Positions 44,310 to 53,473 of a DNA stretch of 64,000 nt are shown here, one piece after another (position 1 is the stretch's first letter; every line of letters begins with the position of its first letter). A program made the position numbers and the translations under genes. Origin of the DNA: Sphingomonas mollis (GTDB lineage Bacteria > Pseudomonadota > Alphaproteobacteria > Sphingomonadales > Sphingomonadaceae); assembly GCF_016427505.1 (NCBI RefSeq), contig NZ_JAELXS010000011.1, positions 1 to 64,000 of the forward strand, given 5' to 3'. The notes under the pieces are model-generated. The model saw only the letters and a list, made by a program, of their open reading frames with translations, was not told the DNA's origin and did not search any database.

Positions 44310-44657
44310 CTATTTCTTCTCCACCTGCTCCACCGGCCCGGCGTCATCCGCGACCGGGGCGTCGCGCGATGCACGGGCGGTCATGCCGGTGGCGGAGGCG
44401 TCGTCCATCATCTGTTCGTCGGGCGCCGGGGCGGCTTCCGGTGGCACCTCGGCCATCATGTTGGTATCCGCGGTGTTGGCCGGCGCCGGCTCCGGGGCCT
44501 CCGACACCACCGCCGTCGGCTGCTCCGCCGGTAGATCGGTCACACCGCTATAATTCTCGACCGGTGCGACGTCGTCGTCCGACGATCGCGAACAGGCCGT
44601 GGTCGTTACAACCAACAGAGCGGCGGCGATCGTAAGGGTGGTCTTGTGGTTCATCAT
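44310..44657 (-). CDS. Small acidic lipoprotein
   Basis: ATG 44657 (or 44654), after GAGGAC, gives 115 residues. A short basic start and hydrophobic helix (MMNHKTTLTIAAALLVVTTT) lead to the lipobox TTAC, so Cys22 would be lipidated. The rest is low-complexity, rich in Ala, Pro, Glu and Asp (LPAEQPTAVVSEAPEPAPAN), and probably disordered. The residues after Cys (SRSS) do not show the Asp+2 retention signal, so outer-membrane location is likely. It lies ten bases after the L,D-transpeptidase gene and is likely co-transcribed. No family recognised. Confidence 0.78.
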   Translation of the reverse strand: MMNHKTTLTIAAALLVVTTTACSRSSDDDVAPVENYSGVTDLPAEQPTAVVSEAPEPAPANTADTNMMAEVPPEAAPAPDEQMMDDASATGMTARASRDAPVADDAGPVEQVEKK

Positions 44658-44667
44658 CGTCTTGTCC

Positions 44668-46206
44668 TCAGCGGGCGGCCAGCGCTTCATGCGCGGATCG
44701 CGCCTCGATCTTGTTCGCGAGCGTTCCGTCCCAGCGATAGGGATCGTCGCGAAAGCTGACCTGTCCCCCCGCATTCGCGAACGCGGTCCAGTATAGCAGA
44801 TATACCGCGACCGGTTCGGCGAGTTGCGCACGCACGGTCTTTCCCTCGGCGACGGTCGCATCGATCGTCGCCGCCGGCCACGCGGGTGTCGTGCTCATCA
44901 ACTGTCGCGCCAGTTCGGCGGGCTTTTCCAGCCGGACACAGCCATGGCTCGCCAGCCGGTCGAACCGCGCGAACCCGGCCTGTGCGGGCGTGTCATGGAG
45001 ATACACCGCGAACGGATTGGCGAAATCGAACTTGAACCGGCCCAGCGCGCTGCGTTCCGAGGATTGCTGCAACCGCTTGCTGCCGTCACCATTGTCGATG
45101 ACGCGAAAGCCGTTGCGCGACAGATAGCCCGGACTGGCCTTTTCCTTCGGCCACAACTCGCGCGTCGCGATCGACGACGGCACATTCCAGGGCGGGTTTA
45201 GCACGATGCTGTGGATCTGCGACACCAGCATCGGCGTCTCGTCACCGGGGCGGCCGGTCACCGCCTTCATCGACATGATCGGCGAATCGCCATCGAACAG
45301 CGTCAGCACCGCCGCGGCGATGTTCACCTGCACGCGGTTCTTCTCCAGCTCGGTCGGCAACCAGCGCCAACGCTCCATGTTCGCCTTGATCTGGCGGATG
45401 CGCGCATCGACCGGCGTGTTGAGCGCGGCGACGGTCAACGCGCCGACCGTCCCCGTCGGGTTCAGGCCATACCGACGTTGCGCCCGGCGCACCGCCTCCA
45501 GCAACGCGGTATCGAACCGGTCGCCGGTTGCCGTCAGTTGCGGGTCCTCGATCGCGATCCGCTTGCGCAGCGCCGCCACGCGCGCACCGCTGGCGCCGAA
45601 CACCAGCCCCGGATCGGCCGCGATCGGCGCCCAGCCGCCCTCCGCCGCGATCGACCGGTAACGGGCAAGGCCCGTCACCAGCGTGTCGTACCCGGCATAG
45701 GGCGGCGGCAGCGACGCGATCCAGGCAGACAGGCGGTCGCGCTCCACCGCATCGCGGAACGCCGGCAACGGATCATAGGCCACCGGCCGCATCGCCCAGT
45801 CGCGCTGGAAATCGGCCTCCGCCAGCCGTCCGGCATGAACCGCATGCGCGTGATCGAGCGCGGCGCGGACCAGCCGGTCGTTATCCAGCTCCGCGACGGG
45901 CGCCACGTCCACCAGCCCTTGGGCCACCGCGTCCTTGGCGATCAGGCCGGCGAGCCGGGTCGCCTGCGCGGCACTCAACTGCGGCAGGACGACCGGCGGC
46001 GGGATCACCGCCTGCACCATGGGGGCGGGGGGCGTGGTGACCGGCGGCGCGATGACGGGCGGGGCGATGACCGGCGGTGCGACCACCGGCGGCGCGACCT
46101 GCGCCTGCACGGCGGCCGGGTACGCGCATGCGGTGAAGGCAGCGCACTGGGCCAGCCTCCATCCGGTCAGCATGGGGGAAAGTGTTCGGCGACGCGTCAT
46201 TGTCAT
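44668..46206 (-). CDS. L,D-transpeptidase (YcbB/LdtD type)
   Basis: ATG 46206 gives 512 residues. A signal peptide (ends near AVQAQ) is followed by a proline-rich linker with repeated APPVI/V units. A scaffold domain comes next, then a peptidoglycan-binding domain (AVRRAQRRYGLNPTGTVGAL) and the YkuD catalytic domain. There, YLHDTPAQAGFARFDRLAS leads into the active-site SHGCVRL with the catalytic Cys. It forms 3-3 cross-links in peptidoglycan or attaches proteins to it, in the periplasm. A longer reading upstream to 46500 is unsupported. The lipoprotein gene downstream may encode a partner. Confidence 0.92.
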   Translation of the reverse strand: MTMTRRRTLSPMLTGWRLAQCAAFTACAYPAAVQAQVAPPVVAPPVIAPPVIAPPVTTPPAPMVQAVIPPPVVLPQLSAAQATRLAGLIAKDAVAQGLVDVAPVAELDNDRLVRAALDHAHAVHAGRLAEADFQRDWAMRPVAYDPLPAFRDAVERDRLSAWIASLPPPYAGYDTLVTGLARYRSIAAEGGWAPIAADPGLVFGASGARVAALRKRIAIEDPQLTATGDRFDTALLEAVRRAQRRYGLNPTGTVGALTVAALNTPVDARIRQIKANMERWRWLPTELEKNRVQVNIAAAVLTLFDGDSPIMSMKAVTGRPGDETPMLVSQIHSIVLNPPWNVPSSIATRELWPKEKASPGYLSRNGFRVIDNGDGSKRLQQSSERSALGRFKFDFANPFAVYLHDTPAQAGFARFDRLASHGCVRLEKPAELARQLMSTTPAWPAATIDATVAEGKTVRAQLAEPVAVYLLYWTAFANAGGQVSFRDDPYRWDGTLANKIEARSAHEALAAR

Positions 46207-46276
46207 GGTGACTGAACGTACCACGGTATCAAGGCGATCCGCATCGTCTATCTGATGCGGATGTTGCCGACATGGA

Positions 46277-46681
46277 TCATGCTCCCCATGCCGGTCCGTC
46301 CTCGTCGGGATAGAAGCCGTCCGCCTCGTCCCGCGTCGAGCGATGCGATGGCGCGGCGGCGGGTGGCAGGGTCGGCAGGCCACCACCGAAGCGGACGCGG
46401 ATATAGGCGCCGCCGCCATGGATACCCTGAAAGATCGCCGCCACCTGCTCACCGCGGTTGATCCGGCTGCCGATATACGGCGCGCGTTCGGCGCTGACAT
46501 ATCCCAGCTTCATCCCGCTGGGTGAGATGATCGCGACGGCATTGCGGTCATGGCGGTTGCGGGGTTCCGGCATCAGCGTGACGGGATCGCCGGGCAGCGT
46601 CATCATTGCCTCCGACCGCCGATTGCCGCCATCGGCATTCGGGAAATCTATGCCGGCGATGGCGAGGGTCAATTCCTGCAT
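46277..46681 (-). CDS. Stand-alone HIRAN-domain protein
   Basis: This 134-residue protein has the HIRAN pattern throughout: LTLAIAGIDFPNADGGNRRS, PGDPVTLMPEPRNRHDRNAV, SPSGMKLGYVSAERAPYIGS. HIRAN domains bind DNA 3' ends (shown for the helicase HLTF) or are fused to nucleases; here the domain is alone. The last 35 residues are disordered and acidic. It is 70 bases upstream of the L,D-transpeptidase gene in the same direction. A role in DNA damage is inference from the domain. Confidence 0.82.
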   Translation of the reverse strand: MQELTLAIAGIDFPNADGGNRRSEAMMTLPGDPVTLMPEPRNRHDRNAVAIISPSGMKLGYVSAERAPYIGSRINRGEQVAAIFQGIHGGGAYIRVRFGGGLPTLPPAAAPSHRSTRDEADGFYPDEDGPAWGA

Positions 46682-46827
46682 CGCGCCGGATTACGGTCAT
46701 CCGCGTCATCCGCCAATGTCCGGCTGCCATGACGCAAGATTGCTGTTCGATCCGTCGCACAAGCGGATTAAGGGAGCCACGACGGCCGTGCGCAGGATCG
46801 CGGCGGCGACAGGCAGGGACAGGAACG

Positions 46828-47151
46828 ATGCTGGTCAGGATCTATGTCGGCGCAAGCTGGGAAGCAGCGATCGAGAAGGGCGATTATGATTTCGACGTCC
46901 TGCCGTCGCCCACCCACAAGCTGGCATTCGCGACCGATGCCGGGTGGGAAGTCGGCCTCGTCCGCGATGTCGCCCACCGCGTCACGCGGTCGTCGGAGGC
47001 GGCGGATATCGCGCTGCTGTTGTCGCGGGTGACCGATGAGGAGGGTAGCGACGACCCGCTCCCCTTCGCCGCGTTCGACCGCCTCGACGGCAAGGGTACG
47101 ACCGGCGTCGCGTCCGTCCCCAGGACCGGCAGCCCCTGGCGCGGACGCTAA
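46828..47151 (+). CDS. Unknown small protein
   Basis: The protein has 107 residues from ATG 46828, three bases after AGGA. It has no signal peptide or membrane helix. Sequence features are IYVGASWEAAIEKGDYDFDV near the start and an acidic helical middle (SSEAADIALLLSRVTDEEGS). I do not recognise the family. Its 3' end overlaps the convergent halogenase gene by four bases. Composition fits the genome, so it is likely a real lineage-specific gene. Confidence 0.6.
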   Translation: MLVRIYVGASWEAAIEKGDYDFDVLPSPTHKLAFATDAGWEVGLVRDVAHRVTRSSEAADIALLLSRVTDEEGSDDPLPFAAFDRLDGKGTTGVASVPRTGSPWRGR

Positions 47152-48641
47152 CCCACCGCCAGTACCTCCGCCTGCGACCGGAAGTTCAGCGCGCAGCCGT
47201 GCAGGAACGTGGCGATCCGGCGTTCCGCGAAGAAGTCGACATCGTCGCGAGCGGCTTCGCTGACCGGCGGGAAGGCGCCGTATCCGGCCAGCAGGCAATG
47301 CCATGACAGATTGCCGAACTGGCTGACCTGTCCCTGCCGGGCCAGCTCGGCACCCAGATCGCCCTTGCGGAACCATATGTCGAGCAGGTGCAACAGCGAA
47401 TCCGGCAGCGCCATGTTGGCCGCATTGCGCCGCCAATACTCCGTGTCGGCCCGCGTGTTCAGCTTGTAATGCGCGACGATGTAATCGCGCACGCCATCGA
47501 TCCGGGCGGTGATCGCCTCGTTGAAGGCGGGCCGGTGGCGATCGGTGAAGTCGCCCTGCGCGTAGTGGTTGATGAACAGCTCGACCGTGTTCAGCACCAC
47601 ATGCAGCGCGGTCGCCTCCAGCGGCTCGATGAAGCCCTGCGACAGGCCGACCGCCAAACAATTGCGCTCCCAATGCCGCGCCAGTTGCCCGACCCGAAAG
47701 GTCAGATGCCGCGCCTCGCCCGCATCGCCGACGCCCAGATGACCCCGCAATTCGGCCTCCGCCGCATCGGCGGACAGGCAGTCGCGGCTATAGACATATC
47801 CGTTGCCGAACCGGTGGCGCAGCGGGATCGTCCAGCACCAGCCATTCGACATTGCGGTCGACACGGTTTCGACCGGCGGCGGCCGGTCCATCGCGGTCGG
47901 CATCACCACGGCGGCATCGTTGAACAGCATCGACGCATAGCTGTAGAACGGCACACCCAACGCCCGCTCCATCAGCAACCCGGCCAAACCGCTGCAATCG
48001 ACGAAGATATCCGCCGCGATCTCCTCGCCCGTATCGGTGACGAGCGCGGCGATGTCGCCGTTTTCGCTTCGCCGCGCGCCAACTACCCGCGCCGGTCGGT
48101 GGACCACGCCGCGCCCGACCGCCACCTCGCGCAGGAAATCGCCGAGCAGACCGGCATCGAAGTGATAGCCATATTCCATGCGGAACGGGAAATGGGGCGG
48201 GGTGATCGGCGCCTTGTCTTCCGCCGCCAGCACACCACCCAGCAGGAAATCGTCAGGGCGCACCGGCACGTCGTATCCCAGCCGCCGGTTGCGGCAATTG
48301 AGGATGAACGCCTCTTCGGTGTGGACGTCCACCTGCGTGATGAACGGATGGCTGTAACCCCGCCACGGCGCCTGCGGGCTCCAGCCGTCGAAGCGGATGC
48401 CGACCTTGTACGTCGCCTGACACCGCGGCATCCAGTCCCGCTCGGCGATCCCGATGACCTCGAAGAACCGTTTCAGCGAGGGCGTCGATCCCTCGCCGAC
48501 GCCGATCGTCGCGATGTCCGGCGCCTCGACCAGCGTGATGGTGCAGCCCGATCCGGGTGCCAGCCACGCCTTCGCCATCAAATTGGCGGTGATCCAGCCT
48601 GCGGAGCCGCCGCCTAGTATGACAATGCGCCGCGGCGGCAT
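47148..48641 (-). CDS. Flavin-dependent tryptophan-halogenase-like protein (second)
   Basis: ATG 48641 overlaps the stop of the preceding halogenase gene by one base (TGATG) and gives 497 residues. The FAD-binding GGGSAGW (10-16) and the halogenase-specific WCWTIPL (WxWxIP) are present. Lys79 in ATYKVGIRF matches the catalytic Lys of PrnA, and SQGFIEPLEATAL contains the matching Glu. The enzyme should bind FADH2 from a separate reductase and form hypohalous acid. Members of this subgroup sit next to TonB receptors in Caulobacter, Xanthomonas and Sphingomonas, where the true substrate is unknown. No flavin reductase gene is nearby. Confidence 0.9.
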   Translation of the reverse strand: MPPRRIVILGGGSAGWITANLMAKAWLAPGSGCTITLVEAPDIATIGVGEGSTPSLKRFFEVIGIAERDWMPRCQATYKVGIRFDGWSPQAPWRGYSHPFITQVDVHTEEAFILNCRNRRLGYDVPVRPDDFLLGGVLAAEDKAPITPPHFPFRMEYGYHFDAGLLGDFLREVAVGRGVVHRPARVVGARRSENGDIAALVTDTGEEIAADIFVDCSGLAGLLMERALGVPFYSYASMLFNDAAVVMPTAMDRPPPVETVSTAMSNGWCWTIPLRHRFGNGYVYSRDCLSADAAEAELRGHLGVGDAGEARHLTFRVGQLARHWERNCLAVGLSQGFIEPLEATALHVVLNTVELFINHYAQGDFTDRHRPAFNEAITARIDGVRDYIVAHYKLNTRADTEYWRRNAANMALPDSLLHLLDIWFRKGDLGAELARQGQVSQFGNLSWHCLLAGYGAFPPVSEAARDDVDFFAERRIATFLHGCALNFRSQAEVLAVG

Positions 48642-50137
48642 CACCCGGCCTGACCGCCGAACGCCTTCAGGAAAGTATCTTGGAGCGGCATATTGGCCAC
48701 CGGCTCCCGCTTCATCGCGGCAAGCTGGCGCAACTGCGCCGCCAATTCGTCGTCGCCGGGTCCATCGGCCAGCGGATGATGAGCGGCGGGGACGATGCCC
48801 TGTCCCATCAGCACCTGCACCCAGGACGGCTCCATGAAGATGTCGAGCGGGTCCTGCGTCAGGATGCCGCTGCGGCGGAACAGATCGATCTTCGCGGCCA
48901 GCCGGTCCGGCACCGGCATCGCACGCAGATCGCGCCAGAACGCGGAATCGTCGCGCCGGGTGGCATGGTAGTGCAGGATGATGAAGTCGCGCACCGTCTC
49001 ATATTCGATCTGCGACTGGCGGTTATATTCGGCCACCACCCGGTCATCGATGCCGCCCTGCGGAAACAGGTGCAGCAACCGGACGATCGCCGACTGAATC
49101 AGATAGATGCTGGTCGATTCCAGCGGCTCCAGAAAGCCGCTTGACAGCCCGACCGCGACGACGTTGCGGTCCCATTGCCGCCGCGCGCGGCCGGTGCGGA
49201 AAGGGATGATCCGCGGCTCGTCCAGCGCCTCGCCATCGAGATTGCCGAGCAGGATCGCCGCCGCCCGGTCGTCGCTGCAATGACGGCTGCTATAGACCAG
49301 ACCGTTGCCGTTGCGGTGTTGCAGGGGGATGCGCCATTGCCACCCCGCCTCGTGCGCGATCGACCTTGTATAGGGCGCGGTCTGTTCGAACCGCGCGGAC
49401 GGCACCGCCATCGCCCGGTCGCACGGCAGCCAATGGCCCCAATCCTCGTAGCCGACGTTCAGATGCCGCTGGATCAGCAACCCGCGCGATCCCGAGCAGT
49501 CGATGAACAGATCGCCCGCTACCTGACGGCCATCCCGCAGCGTCAGCGACGTGATGTCGCCCGTTTCGGGATCGCGCTGGGCATTATCGATCAGCCCCTC
49601 GGTCCGGACCACGCCCAGCCGCTCGCTGTACCGCCGCAGATACCGGCCATAGAGCGAGGAATCGAAATGATAGGCATAGGGCAGGGACCACGTCGGATCG
49701 TCGCCCTGGATCTTGGCGAACTTCCCCTCGCGCGCGCACAGATAGTTGAGGTCGAAGTCCCAATAATCGACATCCATCCCCGCCCGCCGCGCCCGCGTCC
49801 AGAAATGGTGGAACGAACAGAAGGCAAGGTTACGGCCCGCGCTGCCGAATGTGTGGTAATAGGATTCGCCGATTGCGCCCCAGTTATCGAACCGGATCGC
49901 CAGTTTGATCGTGGCCTTCGTCTCCCGCAGGAACTCGGCCTCGTCGATGCCCAGCACGGCGTTGACGTGCTGGATCGGCGGGATGGTCGCCTCGCCGACG
50001 CCGATGATGCCGATCTCGTCCGATTCGATCAGCTCGATCGACACCTGTTCACCGATCACGCGGGCAATAAGCGCCGCCGCCATCCACCCGGCCGTGCCGC
50101 CACCGACGATGACGACCTTCTTGATCGCAGCCGCCAT
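48641..50137 (-). CDS. Flavin-dependent tryptophan-halogenase-like protein (first)
   Basis: This 498-residue protein has GGGTAGW (12-18), Lys78 in TIKLAIRFDNW, WQWRIPL (WxWxIP) and SSGFLEPLESTSIYLIQ with the second catalytic residue. All residues needed by PrnA-type halogenases are present. It differs clearly from its downstream neighbour, so the pair is an old duplication or two functions. It follows the large TonB receptor by 74 bases, with a hairpin in between, and is probably in its operon. The substrate may be an imported aromatic or glycan-linked compound (inference). Confidence 0.9.
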   Translation of the reverse strand: MAAAIKKVVIVGGGTAGWMAAALIARVIGEQVSIELIESDEIGIIGVGEATIPPIQHVNAVLGIDEAEFLRETKATIKLAIRFDNWGAIGESYYHTFGSAGRNLAFCSFHHFWTRARRAGMDVDYWDFDLNYLCAREGKFAKIQGDDPTWSLPYAYHFDSSLYGRYLRRYSERLGVVRTEGLIDNAQRDPETGDITSLTLRDGRQVAGDLFIDCSGSRGLLIQRHLNVGYEDWGHWLPCDRAMAVPSARFEQTAPYTRSIAHEAGWQWRIPLQHRNGNGLVYSSRHCSDDRAAAILLGNLDGEALDEPRIIPFRTGRARRQWDRNVVAVGLSSGFLEPLESTSIYLIQSAIVRLLHLFPQGGIDDRVVAEYNRQSQIEYETVRDFIILHYHATRRDDSAFWRDLRAMPVPDRLAAKIDLFRRSGILTQDPLDIFMEPSWVQVLMGQGIVPAAHHPLADGPGDDELAAQLRQLAAMKREPVANMPLQDTFLKAFGGQAG

Positions 50138-50168
50138 CCTTGCCTCTCCCGACGTTCGTTACCCGAAT

Positions 50169-50196
50169 ACCCCCGCCGGCGATGACCGGCGAGGGT
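50169..50196 (-). repeat. Intercistronic hairpin between TonB receptor and halogenase genes
   Basis: On the minus strand ACCCTCGCCGG pairs with CCGGCGGGGGT (one G-T pair) around a six-base loop. No T-tract follows, so it probably protects the receptor mRNA or lowers expression of the downstream halogenases, rather than stopping transcription. Confidence 0.5.
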
Positions 50197-50211
50197 GTTT
50201 CGGGCGAGGCT

Positions 50212-53091
50212 TCAGAAGATCGCGTAGGTCAGGTTGAGCAGGAAGTTCCGGCCAAACGTCTCGTTGCGGGTCGTCAGGCCGCTGGCCGTGTCGGTATAGG
50301 TGTCCTTCTCGTTGGTGATGTTCTGCGCCTGGATCGAGATGCGCAGGCGGTCGAGGTAATTCACGCCGATCCCGGCGAAGTCATAACCGATCTGCGCATC
50401 GACCAGCGTCTGGCCGGAGCGGTTGACGGCGGCGATGCTGTTGCTGCCACCGCGATCCTCCGACTGCCACTTCGACCGCTTGTTGGCCGACAGCCGTGCG
50501 GAGAAGCCGTACTTCTCGAAATACGCCGTTCCCTGGAAGACGCGCGCGGATAGACCGGGAATGCGCGATCCATCGTCCAGCTTGCCCTTGGTGAAGGCGG
50601 CGCCACCGGTCACGCCGAAACCGTCGAGCGCACCGATGAAGCGGCGGAACGGCAACGACGCCTGCAACTCGATACCCTTCACGCTGCCCTTCAGCCCGCC
50701 GACATAGGTGGTGTTGACGCCCTGGAACGTCGCCGGGGTGTACACGGTCAGACCGTCACTGCTGACCGCCTGATGGTATCCGGGGATGTAGAACGGCGTG
50801 AAATCACGCAGCGTCGTGGTCTGCACGTTCCAGTTGCGCAGATCCTTGTAGAATGCCGACGCCGAGATGAAGCCGTCGCTGGCGAAGTAATATTCGTAAC
50901 TCAGATCGGCCTGATTCGCCTCGTACGGCCGCAGCTCGGCATTGCCCGACCGCGACGTCCACGGCCCCAGCGTGGGGTTGGAATTGGTGACGTTCGCCAC
51001 GTTGTTGGAGAACTTCACCGACGAACCCGGATTCAGGAAGTCGATGCGCGGCCGGCTGACCACCTTCGCCAGGGCGAAGCGCACCGTATGACCATCGCCC
51101 ATGTCGAAGTTCAGGTTCATGCTCGGCAGGACGCGGGTGTATTTGGCGCCGTCGGATACCGGCGTCGCCTGCACCCGCAGATTCGAGACGACCAGGGCAT
51201 TGAAGCCCGACGCCTGCTGATCGGTGAACAGGCCCTGCACGCCGATATTGCCGAACATGCGGATGCTGCCCAGCTCCGATTCGAAGTCCGCCTTGATCGA
51301 CGGCTGCCACACCTTCTCGTGGATCGAATAGGTGTCACCCAGACGATCCGGTTCCAGCGAGCCGGCATCCCAGCGGCGATAGAAATCGCTGTTGATGAGG
51401 CCGAGCGCATCATAGGCGACCACGTTGCCCAGCCCCACCCAACCGAGATCGGCGACGCCGCGCCGCGCATCCTCCGGCACCGGACCGTCCGACGGATAGG
51501 TCTGGGCGGTCAGGAAAAAGCCCTGGTTGACCTTGGACTTCTTGTGGTTCGAGTAGCGGACGGCGACGTTGATCGACTTCAGGAAACTGTCCTCGAACCG
51601 GTAGTTCGCGTCCAGCCGTACCGAGTTCAGATATTCGTCGAACCGGGCGGTGTTGACGAAGCCGTCCTGCGCCTGCGCAAAGCCGATGCCTGCGGCCCGT
51701 GCCGCCGGCGTGTTCAGTTCGGTGATCGGCGCCAGACTGCCACCCCATGACTGCGGACCGGCCAGCTTCACGATCGCATAATCGTCGAACGTCTGGCTGT
51801 TGTTCGAGAACATCAGCCCCTTGTCGGTATAGGTCCACGTCCGGAGGTTGTTCGGTCCCTGCGTCGCGAGGCCGGCGCGGCCCAGGCCGGCATAACTCTC
51901 GGCGCGAGTGTCGCGCTTGGTGCTTTCCGACCGCGAGACGTCGAGCGTCAGGTCGAGGTTCGACGTCGCCTTGTACACGATATTGCCGCCGAAAACCTTC
52001 AGGTCGCCCTTCTTGTCGAGCGGATCGGTGCGGATCACCGAGTTGAAGCCGGTGGTCCGGGCCGAGGTGACCGTGGTGTCGTTGGCGCTGAGGACGGTGC
52101 TGCCATTCGACGCGATCGGCAGCGCCTCGATGAACCCGCGCGAGATGCCCTGATCCTTGAAATTGATGTACAGTGCATCGAACGTCGCGGTGAACTGATC
52201 GGTCGGCTGATACTGGATGACGCCGGCCAGCGTGTCACGCTTCAGCACGCGCGACCGCGACGAGATGTCGATGCCCTGCGGCACGTACTTACCCGCATTC
52301 GGACCCGACGTGATCGCGCCCTGATCGTAGCCCCAGACGCTGAAATAATTGTCCTGCACCGGTGACGATGTCGTCGCGGCGGTTAGCGCGATGCCGATCG
52401 TGTCGTCGGCGAACTTGTCGGTATACGACAGCGCGAAGCGATAGCCGGTGTCCTTGAAGTCGGGGTTCTTCGACTTCATGCCGTTCTGTTCGAGCGTGGC
52501 GTTGGCGATCAGCGCGGGCTTGCGTTCCAGCGGACGCACCGTGCGGATATCGACGGTGCCACCGATGCCCATCGCGGTCAGCGCGGCGTCGGGCGTTTTG
52601 TAGACAACGGCGGCGCCGACGATCTCGGCGGGGTACAGATCGTATTCGACGCCGCGGTTATCACCGATGCCGATCAGTTCGCGCCCGTTCAGCGTAGTGC
52701 CGACAAAGTCTTCGCGGAAGCCGCGAACCGAAATGCCGCTGATCCGGCCGGAACGACGCTCGCCGGCCAGACCGGCCAGACGACCCAGCGAATCGGCAAC
52801 GCTCGATTGCGGCAATTTGCCGATATCTTCTGCCGAGATCGCCTCGACGACCGAACTGTTGTTCCGCTTCAAGGATTGCGCGCGTTCAAGACTGGCGCGC
52901 AGGCCGGTGACGACGATGTCCTGGTCCGCGCCCGGGTCCTGTTCGCCCACCGGCGTCTGCGTTGCTTCGGCGGTGGGATCTACGGGCGGTACGACCGTCC
53001 CCGTCTGGACTTCCTGCGCGAACACCGGCGTCGCGGCCATCAAGGCCAGTACCGCCGTCGAACATGCAAGTTTGTTTACCGTATCCTTCAT
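50212..53091 (-). CDS. TonB-dependent receptor (CirA-like, Xanthomonas/Caulobacter type)
   Basis: ATG 53091, six bases after GGGGAGGGG, gives 959 residues. The signal peptide (MKDTVNKLACSTAVLALMAA, cut after VFAQ) is followed by a TonB-box-like QDIVVTGLRASLERAQSLKR. In the plug one reads VVEAISAEDIGKLPQSSVAD, ISVRGFREDFVGTTLNGREL and VVYKTPDAALTAMGIGGTVD. A 22-strand barrel should fill the rest; it ends in FLLNLTYAIF with the terminal aromatic. The 'SLERA...IGKLPDSNVAESL' plug type is that of sugar or oligomer receptors found next to tryptophan-halogenase-like genes. The ligand is unknown. Confidence 0.93.
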   Translation of the reverse strand: MKDTVNKLACSTAVLALMAATPVFAQEVQTGTVVPPVDPTAEATQTPVGEQDPGADQDIVVTGLRASLERAQSLKRNNSSVVEAISAEDIGKLPQSSVADSLGRLAGLAGERRSGRISGISVRGFREDFVGTTLNGRELIGIGDNRGVEYDLYPAEIVGAAVVYKTPDAALTAMGIGGTVDIRTVRPLERKPALIANATLEQNGMKSKNPDFKDTGYRFALSYTDKFADDTIGIALTAATTSSPVQDNYFSVWGYDQGAITSGPNAGKYVPQGIDISSRSRVLKRDTLAGVIQYQPTDQFTATFDALYINFKDQGISRGFIEALPIASNGSTVLSANDTTVTSARTTGFNSVIRTDPLDKKGDLKVFGGNIVYKATSNLDLTLDVSRSESTKRDTRAESYAGLGRAGLATQGPNNLRTWTYTDKGLMFSNNSQTFDDYAIVKLAGPQSWGGSLAPITELNTPAARAAGIGFAQAQDGFVNTARFDEYLNSVRLDANYRFEDSFLKSINVAVRYSNHKKSKVNQGFFLTAQTYPSDGPVPEDARRGVADLGWVGLGNVVAYDALGLINSDFYRRWDAGSLEPDRLGDTYSIHEKVWQPSIKADFESELGSIRMFGNIGVQGLFTDQQASGFNALVVSNLRVQATPVSDGAKYTRVLPSMNLNFDMGDGHTVRFALAKVVSRPRIDFLNPGSSVKFSNNVANVTNSNPTLGPWTSRSGNAELRPYEANQADLSYEYYFASDGFISASAFYKDLRNWNVQTTTLRDFTPFYIPGYHQAVSSDGLTVYTPATFQGVNTTYVGGLKGSVKGIELQASLPFRRFIGALDGFGVTGGAAFTKGKLDDGSRIPGLSARVFQGTAYFEKYGFSARLSANKRSKWQSEDRGGSNSIAAVNRSGQTLVDAQIGYDFAGIGVNYLDRLRISIQAQNITNEKDTYTDTASGLTTRNETFGRNFLLNLTYAIF

Positions 53092-53473
53092 GGAAATCCC
53101 CTCCCCAGAATTGTCTACCGCGGCCCTGATTCCGGCGGTGCATCCTGTCTCTTGTGTCATATGAAAACCGGCAATCGATTGCAATTATGCATACGAATAC
53201 GTGCCTATTGCGATCCTTGTCCGGGCGATCGATCGATCTTCGGCCCAACGGTTATCCGTCGTTTTGGTTGAAGATGCGGGCGGCGCACCCGGCGCCCGCA
53301 GCAACTATTGATATTTGTTATCTCTGTTCCTGAACATAAACCACCGACGTGCGGCACATGCTGCCGAATAGGTTGCTTTCCTGCAAGTACCGTCTGTCCA
53401 AAAGTCAGGTGAAGTTAACCGTCCGAAAAGGACTCGGCGATATTCTCCAATTATCAGTTGGTTGGAGTTTCAG
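53092..53473. other. Divergent intergenic region, TonB receptor operon and secreted lipoprotein gene
   Basis: This stretch of about 380 bases is AT-richer in its middle (53310-53460). A hairpin GCGGGCG-N10-CGCCCGC lies at about 53276-53299. The receptor's ribosome binding site (GGGGAGGGG) and the lipoprotein's (GGAG) mark the ends. GATCGATCGATC near 53228 is a simple repeat. I cannot assign a promoter or operator with confidence. Confidence 0.4.
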
